A stretch of DNA of 11,678 nucleotides from Cochliopodium minus (lineage: Eukaryota; Discosea; Himatismenida; Cochliopodiidae): positions 1 to 11,678 of the forward strand of contig JAMYWO010000633.1 in the NCBI GenBank assembly GCA_024220525.1, read 5' to 3'. Each line of letters opens with the position of its first letter. The stretch's first letter is position 1. Of the stretch, positions 1-8,671 are shown in pieces. Below the pieces are notes generated by a model. The model was not told the origin of the DNA, did no database searches, and was given only the letters and a program-made list of their open reading frames with translations. A program made the position numbers and the translations under genes.

Positions 1-153
1 TTGAATATTCTAAAAGCTCATATGAGATTATAAGTATTTCCTTTTTATCTTTCTCTTTAATTTCTCTGTAAAAATAATAAAATATATTTTTTTTTTTTTA
101 GTGCTCATATGAGACTTCAAATATTTTTTTTATTTTCACTTAATTTTGCTCAT
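1..153 (-). CDS. Possible 5' end of a divergent gene (two exons, partial)
   Basis: I do not recognise a family. On the minus strand an ATG at 153-151 opens a 14-nt exon (153-140). A GTGAAA donor follows at 139, a TTTTTACAG acceptor ends at 66, and exon 2 (65-1) stays open to the window edge. Joining the exons keeps one frame and gives about 26 residues beginning MSKIKEIKEKDKK, with a lysine/glutamate-rich start and then a more hydrophobic stretch (ILIISYELLEY). The gene would lie head-to-head with the actin-related gene, its ATG about 115 bp away. The first exon is very short and the support is only reading-frame continuity plus splice sites, so the region could instead be non-coding. Confidence 0.35.
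16..114. repeat. Repeated palindrome GCTCATATGAGA
   Basis: The 12-mer GCTCATATGAGA occurs at 16-27 and again at 103-114; its core CTCATATGAG is a perfect 10-bp palindrome containing CATATG. A partial copy, GCTCATAT, lies at 148-155. Under the partial minus-strand gene model, the first copy is coding, the second is intronic, and the third overlaps the start codon. It could be a transcription-factor site of E-box type or a chance repeat; nothing in the sequence decides this. Confidence 0.5.
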
Positions 154-268
154 ATCAACATCAAATAGAAATATAATTTATTTTAGTAAAGATGTTGATT
201 CTATTCACAATCCTTTTGACTTTCAATCTCTTTATTTTTCAAAATAAAAAAAAATTTGAAACACATAA
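154..268. promoter_or_regulatory. Putative short bidirectional promoter region
   Basis: About 115 bp separate the actin-related ATG (269) from the proposed divergent ATG (153). The segment holds a less AT-biased patch (about 190-230) and an A-run just before the plus-strand start. No clear TATA box or initiator can be defined against this AT background. The call rests only on gene orientation, and one of the two flanking genes is itself tentative. Confidence 0.25.
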
Positions 269-1589
269 ATGGAAGCTATAGCAATAGATCAAGGATCTTA
301 TCAAATAAAGTATGGAATTTGTGGGGATGAAACTCCCACAAAGATAAAATCGATAATAGTGAAAGATGAAGAAAAGAATGAGATTAGAGATGTTCAAAAT
401 TTTACAACAGTTTAAATTTTGTTTGTTATAAATTAATATCCGCTAATAAAGTTGTAAATTTTGGACATGTCTAGAATGAGATATTGGTTGGAAATGAAGC
501 TTATTCCCATTTAATGAAAACAGAAGATGAAAATTTAATTATGAATAGAGGGAAGATAACAGAATGGGATAAAATTGAGTTGATATATGATAAAATATTT
601 TCATTGTTGAATATACGTAATTTTATCTGACAATATTCAAATATAAATCCTCAATATTTCTTGAAAAGAGGAAATAAATGAATACAACATTTTAATCACA
701 GAATATTTGAATTCATCTGGTGATTATAAATCAAAAATAGCAGAAATCATGTTCGAGAAATATAAAATTAATGGTATGAACAAAAAAATGAGCAAAAGAT
801 TAGTTTTTAAACACTTGAATAATGTAGGCTTGTATGTATCAAGAGATCAGCCTTTGTCTTATATTCATTTGGAAGAACGGAAGGAATTGTTTTGGAAATG
901 GGGTATGAAAGAATATCTTCTCTTTCCTGTTATCAAGGGTTTCCTTTGTTAAACACTCTTTCTCAAAACTATTTTTCGTAAAAAATTTTTATGTTTTATT
1001 CAAGTTTTTTTTAAAAAAAAAAAAAAGAGGAAAACAACTTACAGAGTATTTGGTAAAATTAATGAATAGAAGAGGGTATGTTTATAAAACAGTCAGTGAA
1101 TTTGAAATAGCGAACCAAATAAAGGAAAAATACACCAAACTTTATGATTCTAACAATAAAAAATTTAATGAAACAATTACACATGAACTACCCGATGGAC
1201 AAAAAATAGTTTTAGATGAAGAAATGTTGTTCTGTCCTGAATCTTTATTAGATCCTTCTTTAGCTGGTTTTAAAACAAGAGGGGTTACTGAACTTATACG
1301 AGACACTCTCAAAAATACAGATGTAGATATCCAAAAAAGTGTTTGTAATTCTGTTGTTGTTTGTGGAGGAAGTTCTATGTATGATGGTATTAATCATCGT
1401 ATCAAAAAAGAGTTAAATGAAGAAGATTTTGGGAGTTCTAAAATTTTGGCAACTCCTGAAAACGGTGATTCTACTTTTATTGGTGCTTCTATTTTGGGTT
1501 CTCTTAATTGTTTCATTTCTATTTGGTTGCGTGGAGACGAATATGAAGAATATGGGAAAGATTATGTCAATTACAAATGTTTTAATTAA
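269..1589 (+). CDS. Divergent actin-related protein, five exons, apparent frameshift
   Basis: Member of the actin/Arp family, presumably cytoskeletal or nuclear. Exons: 269-409, 475-616, 669-773, 828-977, 1028-1589 (stop TAA), about 366 residues; actin has about 375. The frame aligns with actin throughout: AIAIDQGSYQIKYG near the start, NEILVGNEAY, ITEWDKIELIYDKIF, ILITEYLN, EIMFEKYKING, FGRTEGIVLEMG, LTEYLVKLMNRRGY, HELPDGQ, DVDIQKS, VCGGSSMYDGI, FIGASILGSL, and a C-terminal KCFN resembling actin's KCF end. Phosphate-binding loop 1 is DQGSYQIK (actin-like D-x-G-S-G), and loop 2, normally LDSGDG, is LEMGYE, so the second-loop aspartate is lost. About ten residues before HELPDGQ are missing. 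One base appears to be missing around 850-853 in exon 4; splicing 774-850 or 803-843 instead would keep the frame but fit actin less well. An AATAAA lies at 1614-1619. The actin fold is certain; the Arp subfamily and functionality are not. Confidence 0.85.
846..856 (+). other. Apparent -1 frameshift in the actin-related gene
   Basis: Exon 4 from 828 reads GLYVSRDQ in one frame, matching the actin stretch PAMYVAIQ. From 853 the actin-like frame continues as FVLYSFGRTEGIV in another frame. The two halves abut with no spare bases, so one nucleotide seems missing near CAGCCTTT. It could be a genuine mutation (pseudogene), an assembly or read error, or a sign that splicing uses the AG at 850 as acceptor and drops this segment. 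Confidence 0.6.
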
Positions 1590-1690
1590 AAATTGAATTG
1601 TATGTTTATAAAAAATAAAGGGATTATCATCAGCTCCTTTCTTATTTTTGATTCACAAATATATAAAAAAAAAAAAAAAAATCGAGAAAA

Positions 1691-1822
1691 ATGAAAAAGC
1701 AGTACAATCCAAAGAATATTTCCAAATTTGTAAAAAATAAAACCTTACTATTTGATTTCATTTTACTCTTCAAATTACATTCCTTAAATAACAGGAAAAT
1801 TTCTTCACCATCAGATTTTATT
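1691..1822 (+). other. Organelle-targeting presequence split by an intron
   Basis: The start ATG at 1691 opens a 13-codon exon ([13 protein letters not shown]). A 65-nt intron (1730-1794, GTAAAA to AACAG) follows, and exon 2 continues [14 protein letters not shown] into the conserved KILVANRGE. The segment is rich in K/R, S and aromatic residues, and R20-F21-Y22-S23 fits the R-3 motif of mitochondrial processing peptidase, with cleavage predicted after Y22. This supports import into a mitochondrion or mitochondrion-related organelle. Choosing this ATG is needed because a stop lies in frame just upstream of exon 2. Confidence 0.75.
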
Positions 1823-4666
1823 CAACTGAAAAAAAATTAAAATTATTTGATAAAATATTGGTTGCAAATAGAGGAGAAATTGCATGCAGAATCATGAAAA
1901 CTTGCAAAAAATTGGGAATCAAAACTGTTGCAGTTTATTCAGATCCTGATAAATACGCTCTTCATGTCAAATCTGCTGATGAGGCCATATATATTGGACC
2001 TGCACCTACTTCTGAATCCTATCTCAGAATGGATAATATTCTTTCAGCCATCAAAAAAACAGGAGCACAAGCAGTAATTAATATTTTTTATTATTTTTTT
2101 TGAAAATATATAGGATAAACAATAACATTTGAGAAATATAAATTTATATTGAAAGCACATTTATAAAATAATTTAAATCTTTTGGAATATCATGTTATAA
2201 TTTTATCACTTTCTCCTAAATTTTCAATAAAAAAAAAAGCTTCATCCTGGATATGGATTCATGTCTGAAAATACTGAATTTGCAAAATTATTGGAACAAA
2301 ATACTGTTGTATTTATTGGACCTGGATCACATTCTATCCGTGCTATGGGAGATAAAATTGAAAGTAAGAAAATTGCAGTGAATGCTGGAGTAAATACTAT
2401 TCCTGGATTCGTTGGAGAAGTTGAAAACGATGAGGCTGTATTGAGAATATCAAACGAAATTGGTAAGAAAAAGGAAATCATTGAATTAGAGATAATAAAC
2501 AATTAATTCCAAAAATATATAGAAAAAATCATTATTAGAATTCAATTTAACATTGAAATTATATCCATCAAAATATAACTAATATTAACGATCATAACCA
2601 TGATTCATTCAAATCAAATTTAATGCTATTTCACAATAGGATATCCTGTTATGATCAAAGCAGCTGCAGGAGGAGGAGGTAAAGGTATGAGAGTAGCATG
2701 GAACGACAAGCAAGCAATCGAAGGATTCAGACTCTCCAAACAAGAAGCCCTCTCTTCATTCGGGGACGACAGAATGTTGATCGAAAAGTTTATTGATCAA
2801 CCAAGACATATCGAAATCCAAGTTCTTTCTGATGGAACAAACACTGTTTACCTCAACGAAAGAGAATGCTCTATCCAAAGAAGAAACCAAAAGGTCATCG
2901 AAGAAGCACCAAGTTCCTTCATTGATCCTGAAACACGTAAAAAGATGGGTGAACAAGCTTGTGCACTTGCTAACGCAGTAAAATATAAAAGGTAACAAAT
3001 AAATTTTTAACTAAGATAATTCTCAAAAATTATTTATCATTTGAATCAATTAAAAATAAAAAATTATTTTTATTTTATATCAATCTTCTTTTTTTTAAAA
3101 GTGCTGGTACTGTGGAATTTCTTGTTGATTCACAAAAAAAGTTCTATTTCTTGGAGATGAACACCAGACTCCAAGTAGAACATCCTATCACCGAGTACAT
3201 CACTGGTATTGATATTGTAGAAGAGATGATCTACATTGCAGCTGGACATCCTTTGAGAATCAAACAAAAGGACATTGGTATCAATGGTTGGGCTTTCGAA
3301 AGTAGAGTTTATGCTGAAAATCCTCTCAAAAACTTTTTGCCATCCATTGGTAGAATCAATTTGTACAAAGAACCAAGCAACCAAGAAACTGATCCAAGTA
3401 TCAGGTAAAAATTAAACAAATCTTTTTTTTAATTATTTTAAATAATCTGTTAATTTATGAAATTATTCAACAAAAGTTATTTTTTTTGTTTTTAAAAAAA
3501 GATATGACACAGGTATCATTGAAGGATCTGAAATTTCAATGTATTATGATCCTTTGATTTGTAAACTCGTCACCCACGGAAAGAACAGACAAGAAGCCAT
3601 CGACAAAATGATCTGGGCGCTCGACAGATACGAAGTGAGAGGACCAAAGAACAACATCAATTTCTTGAGATCTGCTTTGGAACATCCTAAGATGAGAAGC
3701 GGAGATATTTCCACCAAGTTCATTGAAGAAGAATACCCTCAAGGTTATTTGGGTCATAACTACTCTAAAGATCAATTAAGAGATGCCATTGTTTCTGTTT
3801 CTGTCTTGGATTTGTGCCGTAACTTACATGCACAAAGCATTTTGGGAACTCCTGATTTGAGCCAAAATTCTTCACGTGTTGTTTTCATTCAAGGTAAAAA
3901 AAAAATTTTTAAAAATTTCTTCTAAAAACAAAAATCTTTTGATTTATTTTTTAAGATTATCTTCGTTTTTTAATTTTTTAATGTTTTATTATTTTTTTGT
4001 AGGAAAAAGATATCAAGTTGAAGTTATTCCTGATCCTGGGAGAATTCCAGACTTTTTTGAAACAATCACCAACAAAAATAGAATCGAGGAACTCCAAGGT
4101 TTCTACAACGTACTTTATCGTCAATTAGAAGACAAAGAAGAACCTATCCTCCTCTCTCCAAACTTTGATCCTAAAAAGAGCAATTTTTCTCTTTCCAACA
4201 TTGAATTTACTTGGAAAAGCAACATGTCTTTGTTCGTTCCTAAGGTTGATGGAAAAGAGGTTCCTATCCAATTCGTCGAACAAAACTCCAAGGGTTATCT
4301 CGTCCAACATTGTGGTAGTGAAATCCAAGTTGATGTGAGAAATCACAAAGAAGACAAATACTCTGGTTACTTGCCTCCTAAAAAGGTAACCAGCACTGCA
4401 AACCTTGTTACATCTCCTATGGTAAAATATTTTTTTTTATTTTTTAAATTTTTTTTTATTTTTTATTTTTTTTATAGCCTGGTACAGTAAGAAGTGTTTC
4501 TGTTAAACCAGGGGACAAAGTTGATGAGGGTCAAGAATTGCTCGTTTTGGAAGCTATGAAGATGCAGAATCTCATCGTTTCCCCTCGTGAAGGTATCATC
4601 AAGAGCGTTAAAGTTGCAAAGGGTAACGATGTTGATGTTGATGCCATTTTGATTGAATTTGAATAA
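1691..4666 (+). CDS. PCCA: Propionyl-CoA carboxylase alpha subunit, mitochondrial type
   Basis: Biotin-dependent carboxylase subunit: it carboxylates biotin with ATP and bicarbonate, and the beta subunit passes the carboxyl to propionyl-CoA, giving methylmalonyl-CoA. Exons: 1691-1729, 1795-2073, 2240-2462, 2640-2991, 3102-3404, 3502-3893, 4003-4421, 4478-4666 (TAA); all phases agree and give 731 residues, close to human PCCA (728). Domains in order: presequence (1-22); biotin carboxylase from [13 protein letters not shown], with HPGYGF, glycine-rich ATP-grasp loop [12 protein letters not shown] (187-198), [13 protein letters not shown] and active-site [10 protein letters not shown] (316-325); a PCC-type BT segment ([15 protein letters not shown]); and a C-terminal biotinyl domain with EAMKM, biotin-accepting Lys697, 34 residues from the end. 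Overall similarity and the BT region favour PCC over methylcrotonyl- or acetyl-CoA carboxylase. The beta subunit gene is not in the window. Exons 4-8 look richer in C-ending codons than exons 2-3. A candidate AATAAA lies at 4677-4682. Confidence 0.95.
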
Positions 4667-4872
4667 TTATTTACAAAATAAACTCAAATTTCCATTAAAA
4701 TATTAATTTATGATTCTTAAAACTTTGAATTGACTTTTATATTTGTTTCTAATCCCTCCAATTAATATTTTTCAGATTGATTTGATTCGAACGAAATAAT
4801 TATAAAATAAAAAATATTGAGAAGATTATTATCTCAGATTAATTGACCCCCCTATTTAAGATCCTATTCAAT
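4667..4872. other. Intergenic spacer, PCCA to coiled-coil gene
   Basis: This is a 206-bp AT-rich spacer between same-strand genes. It begins with an AATAAA-type element at 4677-4682 that may end the PCCA transcript and otherwise shows no ORF, repeat or RNA structure that I can recognise. A short C-run just before the coiled-coil ATG stands out from the AT background. Confidence 0.5.
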
Positions 4873-5583
4873 ATGAATGATATTCAAACACTCAAAAAAA
4901 CTGAGAAACGATTATCGAAGAGATCCCTTTTCCTGAACACCTTATTCCCCAATCGATCAGATAAAAAAGATACAGAAAAAGATACAGAAAATATAAACAA
5001 TAATAATGGTAATAATAATCATATTGTCATCAAAAATCCTTTATACAATTCTATTGGGAGGTCCAAGAATTCTAGATCATCAGATAGCAGCCAATTTCTA
5101 AGTCCAAAATTAACATCAGAAGATAAAGATGATGAATCATATGAATTGAAACAAGAGAATGAATTTCTATACTCCAGCTTGGAGAATTATATCAATTTAT
5201 TTAAAGAAAATCAAAAAGAACAAGTTGAAATCAAGAATATGATCCAAGAAATGAAAATATTGTTGGTGAAGGAAAGAAATAGGTTGAATGATGCCAATAA
5301 TCTCAATCATGATCTCCAAATACAACTCAAATTATTAGCAAAAGAAAATCAATCGTTGAAAAATCAATTGGAAGAAAGAAATGGTGTAGAGACTTGTGAT
5401 TTTTGTGAAGATTCGAAGAAGAAAATGATCGATTTCTCCAACCAATCTAATCTTGCATTTGAAAAACAAAAAAATGAAACTATTCTATTGCAACAAAAAT
5501 TCGAGAAATTGAATCTCCTTGCTCATAGAATAGTTGAGGAGAATAAAAATTTAAAGAAGAAATTACCCAACAATGAAAATTGA
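4873..5583 (+). CDS. Coiled-coil protein of unknown function, single exon
   Basis: I do not recognise a family. The frame also contains a TTG 30 nt upstream, but the ATG at 4873 is the natural start; it gives 236 residues ending at TGA 5581-5583. The N-terminus is basic (KKTEKRLSKR), followed by a low-complexity charged and asparagine-rich part (KDTEKDTEN is a 12-nt tandem duplication at 4969-4992, then NINNNNGNNN, residues 40-49) and a serine-rich stretch (SRSSDSS). Residues about 90-170 and 195-230 are rich in E, K, L, N and Q with heptad-like spacing, typical of coiled coils. A CDFC pair (Cys175, Cys178) breaks the two coils and could bind metal or form a disulfide. It is the only multi-hundred-base gene here without introns. 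A scaffold or cytoskeletal role is possible but unproven. Confidence 0.8.
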   Translation: MNDIQTLKKTEKRLSKRSLFLNTLFPNRSDKKDTEKDTENINNNNGNNNHIVIKNPLYNSIGRSKNSRSSDSSQFLSPKLTSEDKDDESYELKQENEFLYSSLENYINLFKENQKEQVEIKNMIQEMKILLVKERNRLNDANNLNHDLQIQLKLLAKENQSLKNQLEERNGVETCDFCEDSKKKMIDFSNQSNLAFEKQKNETILLQQKFEKLNLLAHRIVEENKNLKKKLPNNEN

Positions 5584-5716
5584 AATTGAATTTCATTTAT
5601 TTTGGCTTTGTCATATGAATTGAGAAAATATAGAGAATAAAACATATTGTTTGAATATCAAAAAAAATAAAGATTAAAACTCAAAAATAATAAAAAATAG
5701 GTTTCTTTCTTTAAAT

Positions 5717-8591
5717 ATGATTAACATTGAAACTATTGAACAAAATGATAATGCGATCCAAAAAGAAAGTTATGAATTAGAGGATAATTTGGAGATATCT
5801 TACGAAATAAAAGAAAAGCTGGATGATGAATCAATTAAGACATGGGATTATGGATTGAGAATACAAGAGCTATCCAAATACTTGAAGGAGAATCCAAATG
5901 AAGATAATAAGGGAATAAAAATAGAAATTGAGGGATTGAAAAAAAAAATGAAGTACAACACAACATCATTATACAAAGAAATAAAAGATATTTTCGTCAG
6001 GGATGATGATAATTCAGAGGAAATTTCAAATTTGATAACGAAAGAGGGATTTATAAATTGGGATTTGATTAGTAAAGAAACAATAATAAATGATGAAGGA
6101 ATTTTGGAAGAGGAGAAGAAGATAGAAAGAAAAGAAAAACCTTGGGATTTGGGATTCGAAATAAGAAAATTGAGAAGTGCGAAAAAGTGGTTCAACAATG
6201 CAAAGGAGACAACATACAATTACTTTGAAAAGATGAATGAAGAAGAATTTAAACAAAAATACTCTTTTTGTAACGAGATATTGTCACACCAGATAACAAT
6301 TGAAAAACTATTCAAATGTTACAAGAAAAAACAAGATATTTATGTATCCCTGGCAATTACAAGTTTTTTAGAAAGATCCATATATTCATTCATAAAGTCA
6401 ATTGAAAAAGAAAAAGTTTCTAAAAAACTTTCCAAGCTCTTAAAAAGCGAATCTCTTCAAAAAGTATTGACCTCCAATCAAATATTTTTCATCAAATGCT
6501 TTATTGGAACGTATTTGGAAGTCAACCCTAGAAATTTATGTTGGCATGGCTTTGTTTCTAAAGGAGACATTCACTCTTCTTATGTTTCTCTTCTTCTTTT
6601 CGTTTCTTTGAGTTTGTGCAAAGAGTTTCATCTCTACAAAGTTCTAAACAATGTGGAAAAAATATCTTTTCCTCCTTATGTAAATAGTCAAGAACACGAT
6701 CATGTCTACCAAAGATTCAGCTACTTACAAAACGTTTTCGAAAGTAGAAATTTTTTTTAAAATAAATTTAGAAGATGAAAAAAATATTTATCTTTCAATT
6801 TTTAATTTTAAATTTATTTTTTAATTAATTTTCCAATATTAATTTTTATTTTAATTATTTCAATTGATTTATTTTATTATTTATTTCAATTTATTTTTTA
6901 ATATTTATTTCAATTAATTTTTTTAAACAAAGATGCTGGAAATAATATTTTAGAAGATATGAAAAATTTGGTCAATAGGTCTTTCTTTGTTGTTCCTTCC
7001 ACAGAAGAGACATGGATGGAAATGTTCAAAGCGTTTTTTAAAGATAAAAACTATTACAAAACCCTCATTCTACTCTTTCCTTTACTTGAACACTGTTTGA
7101 GAAGAATATATGCAACAGCTAATCAAGATGCTTCTTATTTTACAACTTTGACTTGTACTACAATAGCTCATACCTCTTTAAACAATCTTGTAAAAAAAAA
7201 ATTTCACTAATTTATTCATTTTATTATTTTTTAAAATTTTTTTTAATTTTTTAGAATTTTATTTTTTTTTTATTTTTATATTAAAAAAAGTTTAAAGAAA
7301 CATTGAGATGTAGAAGCAAAGTTAAAAATGAAATTTTCTACAAAATAGGAAACTCCAGTGCATTAAATGCTTTATACGATGTTTTAGTTTGGAGAGTAGT
7401 TCCCAGATTGAGAAACATGTTTGCCCATGGAACAGTAGATATCTCCAACATTTCCTCTCTGAGAATACATCATACAATGGCTACTTTTATCGGATTATTG
7501 TTGAAATTTGATTCAGAAAATTATGGAAAAGGTTATTTTTCCATTTTTATTTTATTTTTAATTTATTTTTTATTTTAAATTATTTTTTATTTTAAAAATT
7601 TTATTTTTTTTAAAAAAGGATACTGTGAGAGCTTGAACAATTTTTTTCATCAAATTGAAAACTTTGTTGAAAACTACAAACCTTTGTCTCACCCAAAAAA
7701 TTCAATCTTTCACAAAATGAAAAATTGTGTTTTTTCATTTGAAAAAACTAAAACAATTTTTGAGAATATTTTGGATCTTAACATGGAAATTATTCACACC
7801 AAAGAGAAAAAAACTGACAATGATGAACAAATAATTCTTTCTATTGAAGAAACAATCCAAAACAAAATCATTTCTTTTCAAAAAATTCTCCAAGCTTTTA
7901 ATTTAGAAAATATTTTATCTGACTTTGACGTCAATATTAGTTTAGAACCAAAAAATATTGAAATTGAAACTATTGAAGAAGCTAATATTCGAGTTGACGT
8001 TGAAAAAGAAATGAAAAAAATAGAATTTAGACCTCATATGTCAAGTCAACTACAATTAGTTTTAAATTCTACTGATAGTGTTGCTCAATTTATCAACGAA
8101 TTTTCAAAGACTGTAAAACTTATTTTTTTCTTTTTTTATTTTTTATTTTTTATAACAAAAATATTTTATAAAAGGTTGGTTCATTGTTTGGTAAATTGAA
8201 GGGAATAATTTTGGAAAGGAAAGCGAAACATTCCAACAGAAAAAAGTTCAAAGATTTGATCACTTACAGAAAAATTATTCTTTTATTCCAAAAGTTCGTT
8301 CTAACCTATGTTGAAACAATTCTTTACTTATTGAACAAAGAAAAGTTGATTTCAATAGAAGAAAAAAATGAAAAATTAACTTTTTTGAATGAATTTTCAA
8401 ATAAAATAGTGAACATTTTGGAAGCAACTATCAATGCTTTAAACAAAGGAGAAGTAAAAAGAACTTTGTCAATCATTTGTTACTTTTTTACTGGAAAGGA
8501 TTCAAGCAACATTCTTGTTTTCAGAGAAATTAATTCTTTCAAAATGGAAAACTTTTTTGACAGATTTTTTCAAATTATTTCTGAAATTTAA
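5717..8591 (+). CDS. ERMARD: ERMARD (DUF4209) homologue with two RX4H motifs
   Basis: Homologue of endoplasmic reticulum membrane-associated RNA degradation protein (C6orf70), placed by others in the HEPN ribonuclease-like superfamily. Exons: 5717-6743, 6933-7189, 7291-7531, 7619-8112, 8175-8591 (TAA); phases match and give 811 residues, longer than the human protein (about 680). The charged N-terminal third (about 1-190) is unrecognised. The conserved part starts with LAITSFLERSIYSF, then NPRNLCWHGF (R272, H277), LLFPLLEHCLRRIYA (about 389-403) and RLRNMFAHG (R469, H474). The last two, with the downstream helical stretch, resemble the DUF4209/ERMARD core. The C-terminal third is lysine-rich and helical with no clear membrane segment, unlike the two predicted in animal ERMARD. 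Intron 1 (6744-6932) has an unusual GTAG donor; intron 3 has GTTA. Family assignment is from memory of motifs, so moderately strong. Confidence 0.75.
6851..6920 (+). repeat. Degenerate ~25-bp repeat in ERMARD intron 1
   Basis: Three copies of a unit containing ATTTCAATT, with the C of the CAATT cores at 6861, 6887 and 6911 (spacing 26 and 24 bp), lie in the 189-nt intron 1. The copies differ in flanking A/T bases. This may be simple slippage in low-complexity intron sequence; I see no function. Confidence 0.5.
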
Positions 8592-8671
8592 AAAGTGTTT
8601 AAAAATTAGAAAAAATGAATCATCCCTTTTTTTAATTGAAATAAATAAAACAAATTTTATAAAAAAAATGT
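8592..8671. terminator. Convergent 3' ends with an 80-bp spacer
   Basis: The ERMARD stop (8589-8591) and the MFSD1-like stop (8674-8672, minus strand) face each other with only 80 bp between them. The spacer is AT-rich with AATAAA-like sequences around 8640. Both transcripts must end here or inside each other, so overlapping 3' UTRs are likely. No defined hairpin is visible. Confidence 0.35.

Noticed and set aside
472-474. Reassigned stop codon (TAG read as an amino acid)
   Set aside because: It occurs only once, is removed by a plausible splice acceptor, and all other genes end normally with TAA or TGA with no internal stops.
269-1589. Bacterial MreB, ParM or Hsp70-type ATPase
   Set aside because: The spliced protein follows eukaryotic actin from start to KCF-like C-terminus, and the gene has introns.
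2242-4346. Minus-strand ORFs of 70-90 codons across PCCA
   Set aside because: They lie opposite conserved PCCA exons, show no family features, and follow the codon structure of the sense strand.
1691-4666. Identity as pyruvate, acetyl-CoA or methylcrotonyl-CoA carboxylase
   Set aside because: The length, lack of carboxyltransferase domain, PCC-like BT region and biotin Lys 34 residues from the end fit PCCA best.
5848-6256. Minus-strand ORFs opposite the ERMARD N-terminus
   Set aside because: Phe/Ser/Ile-rich translations are the expected antisense of Lys/Glu-rich coding sequence.
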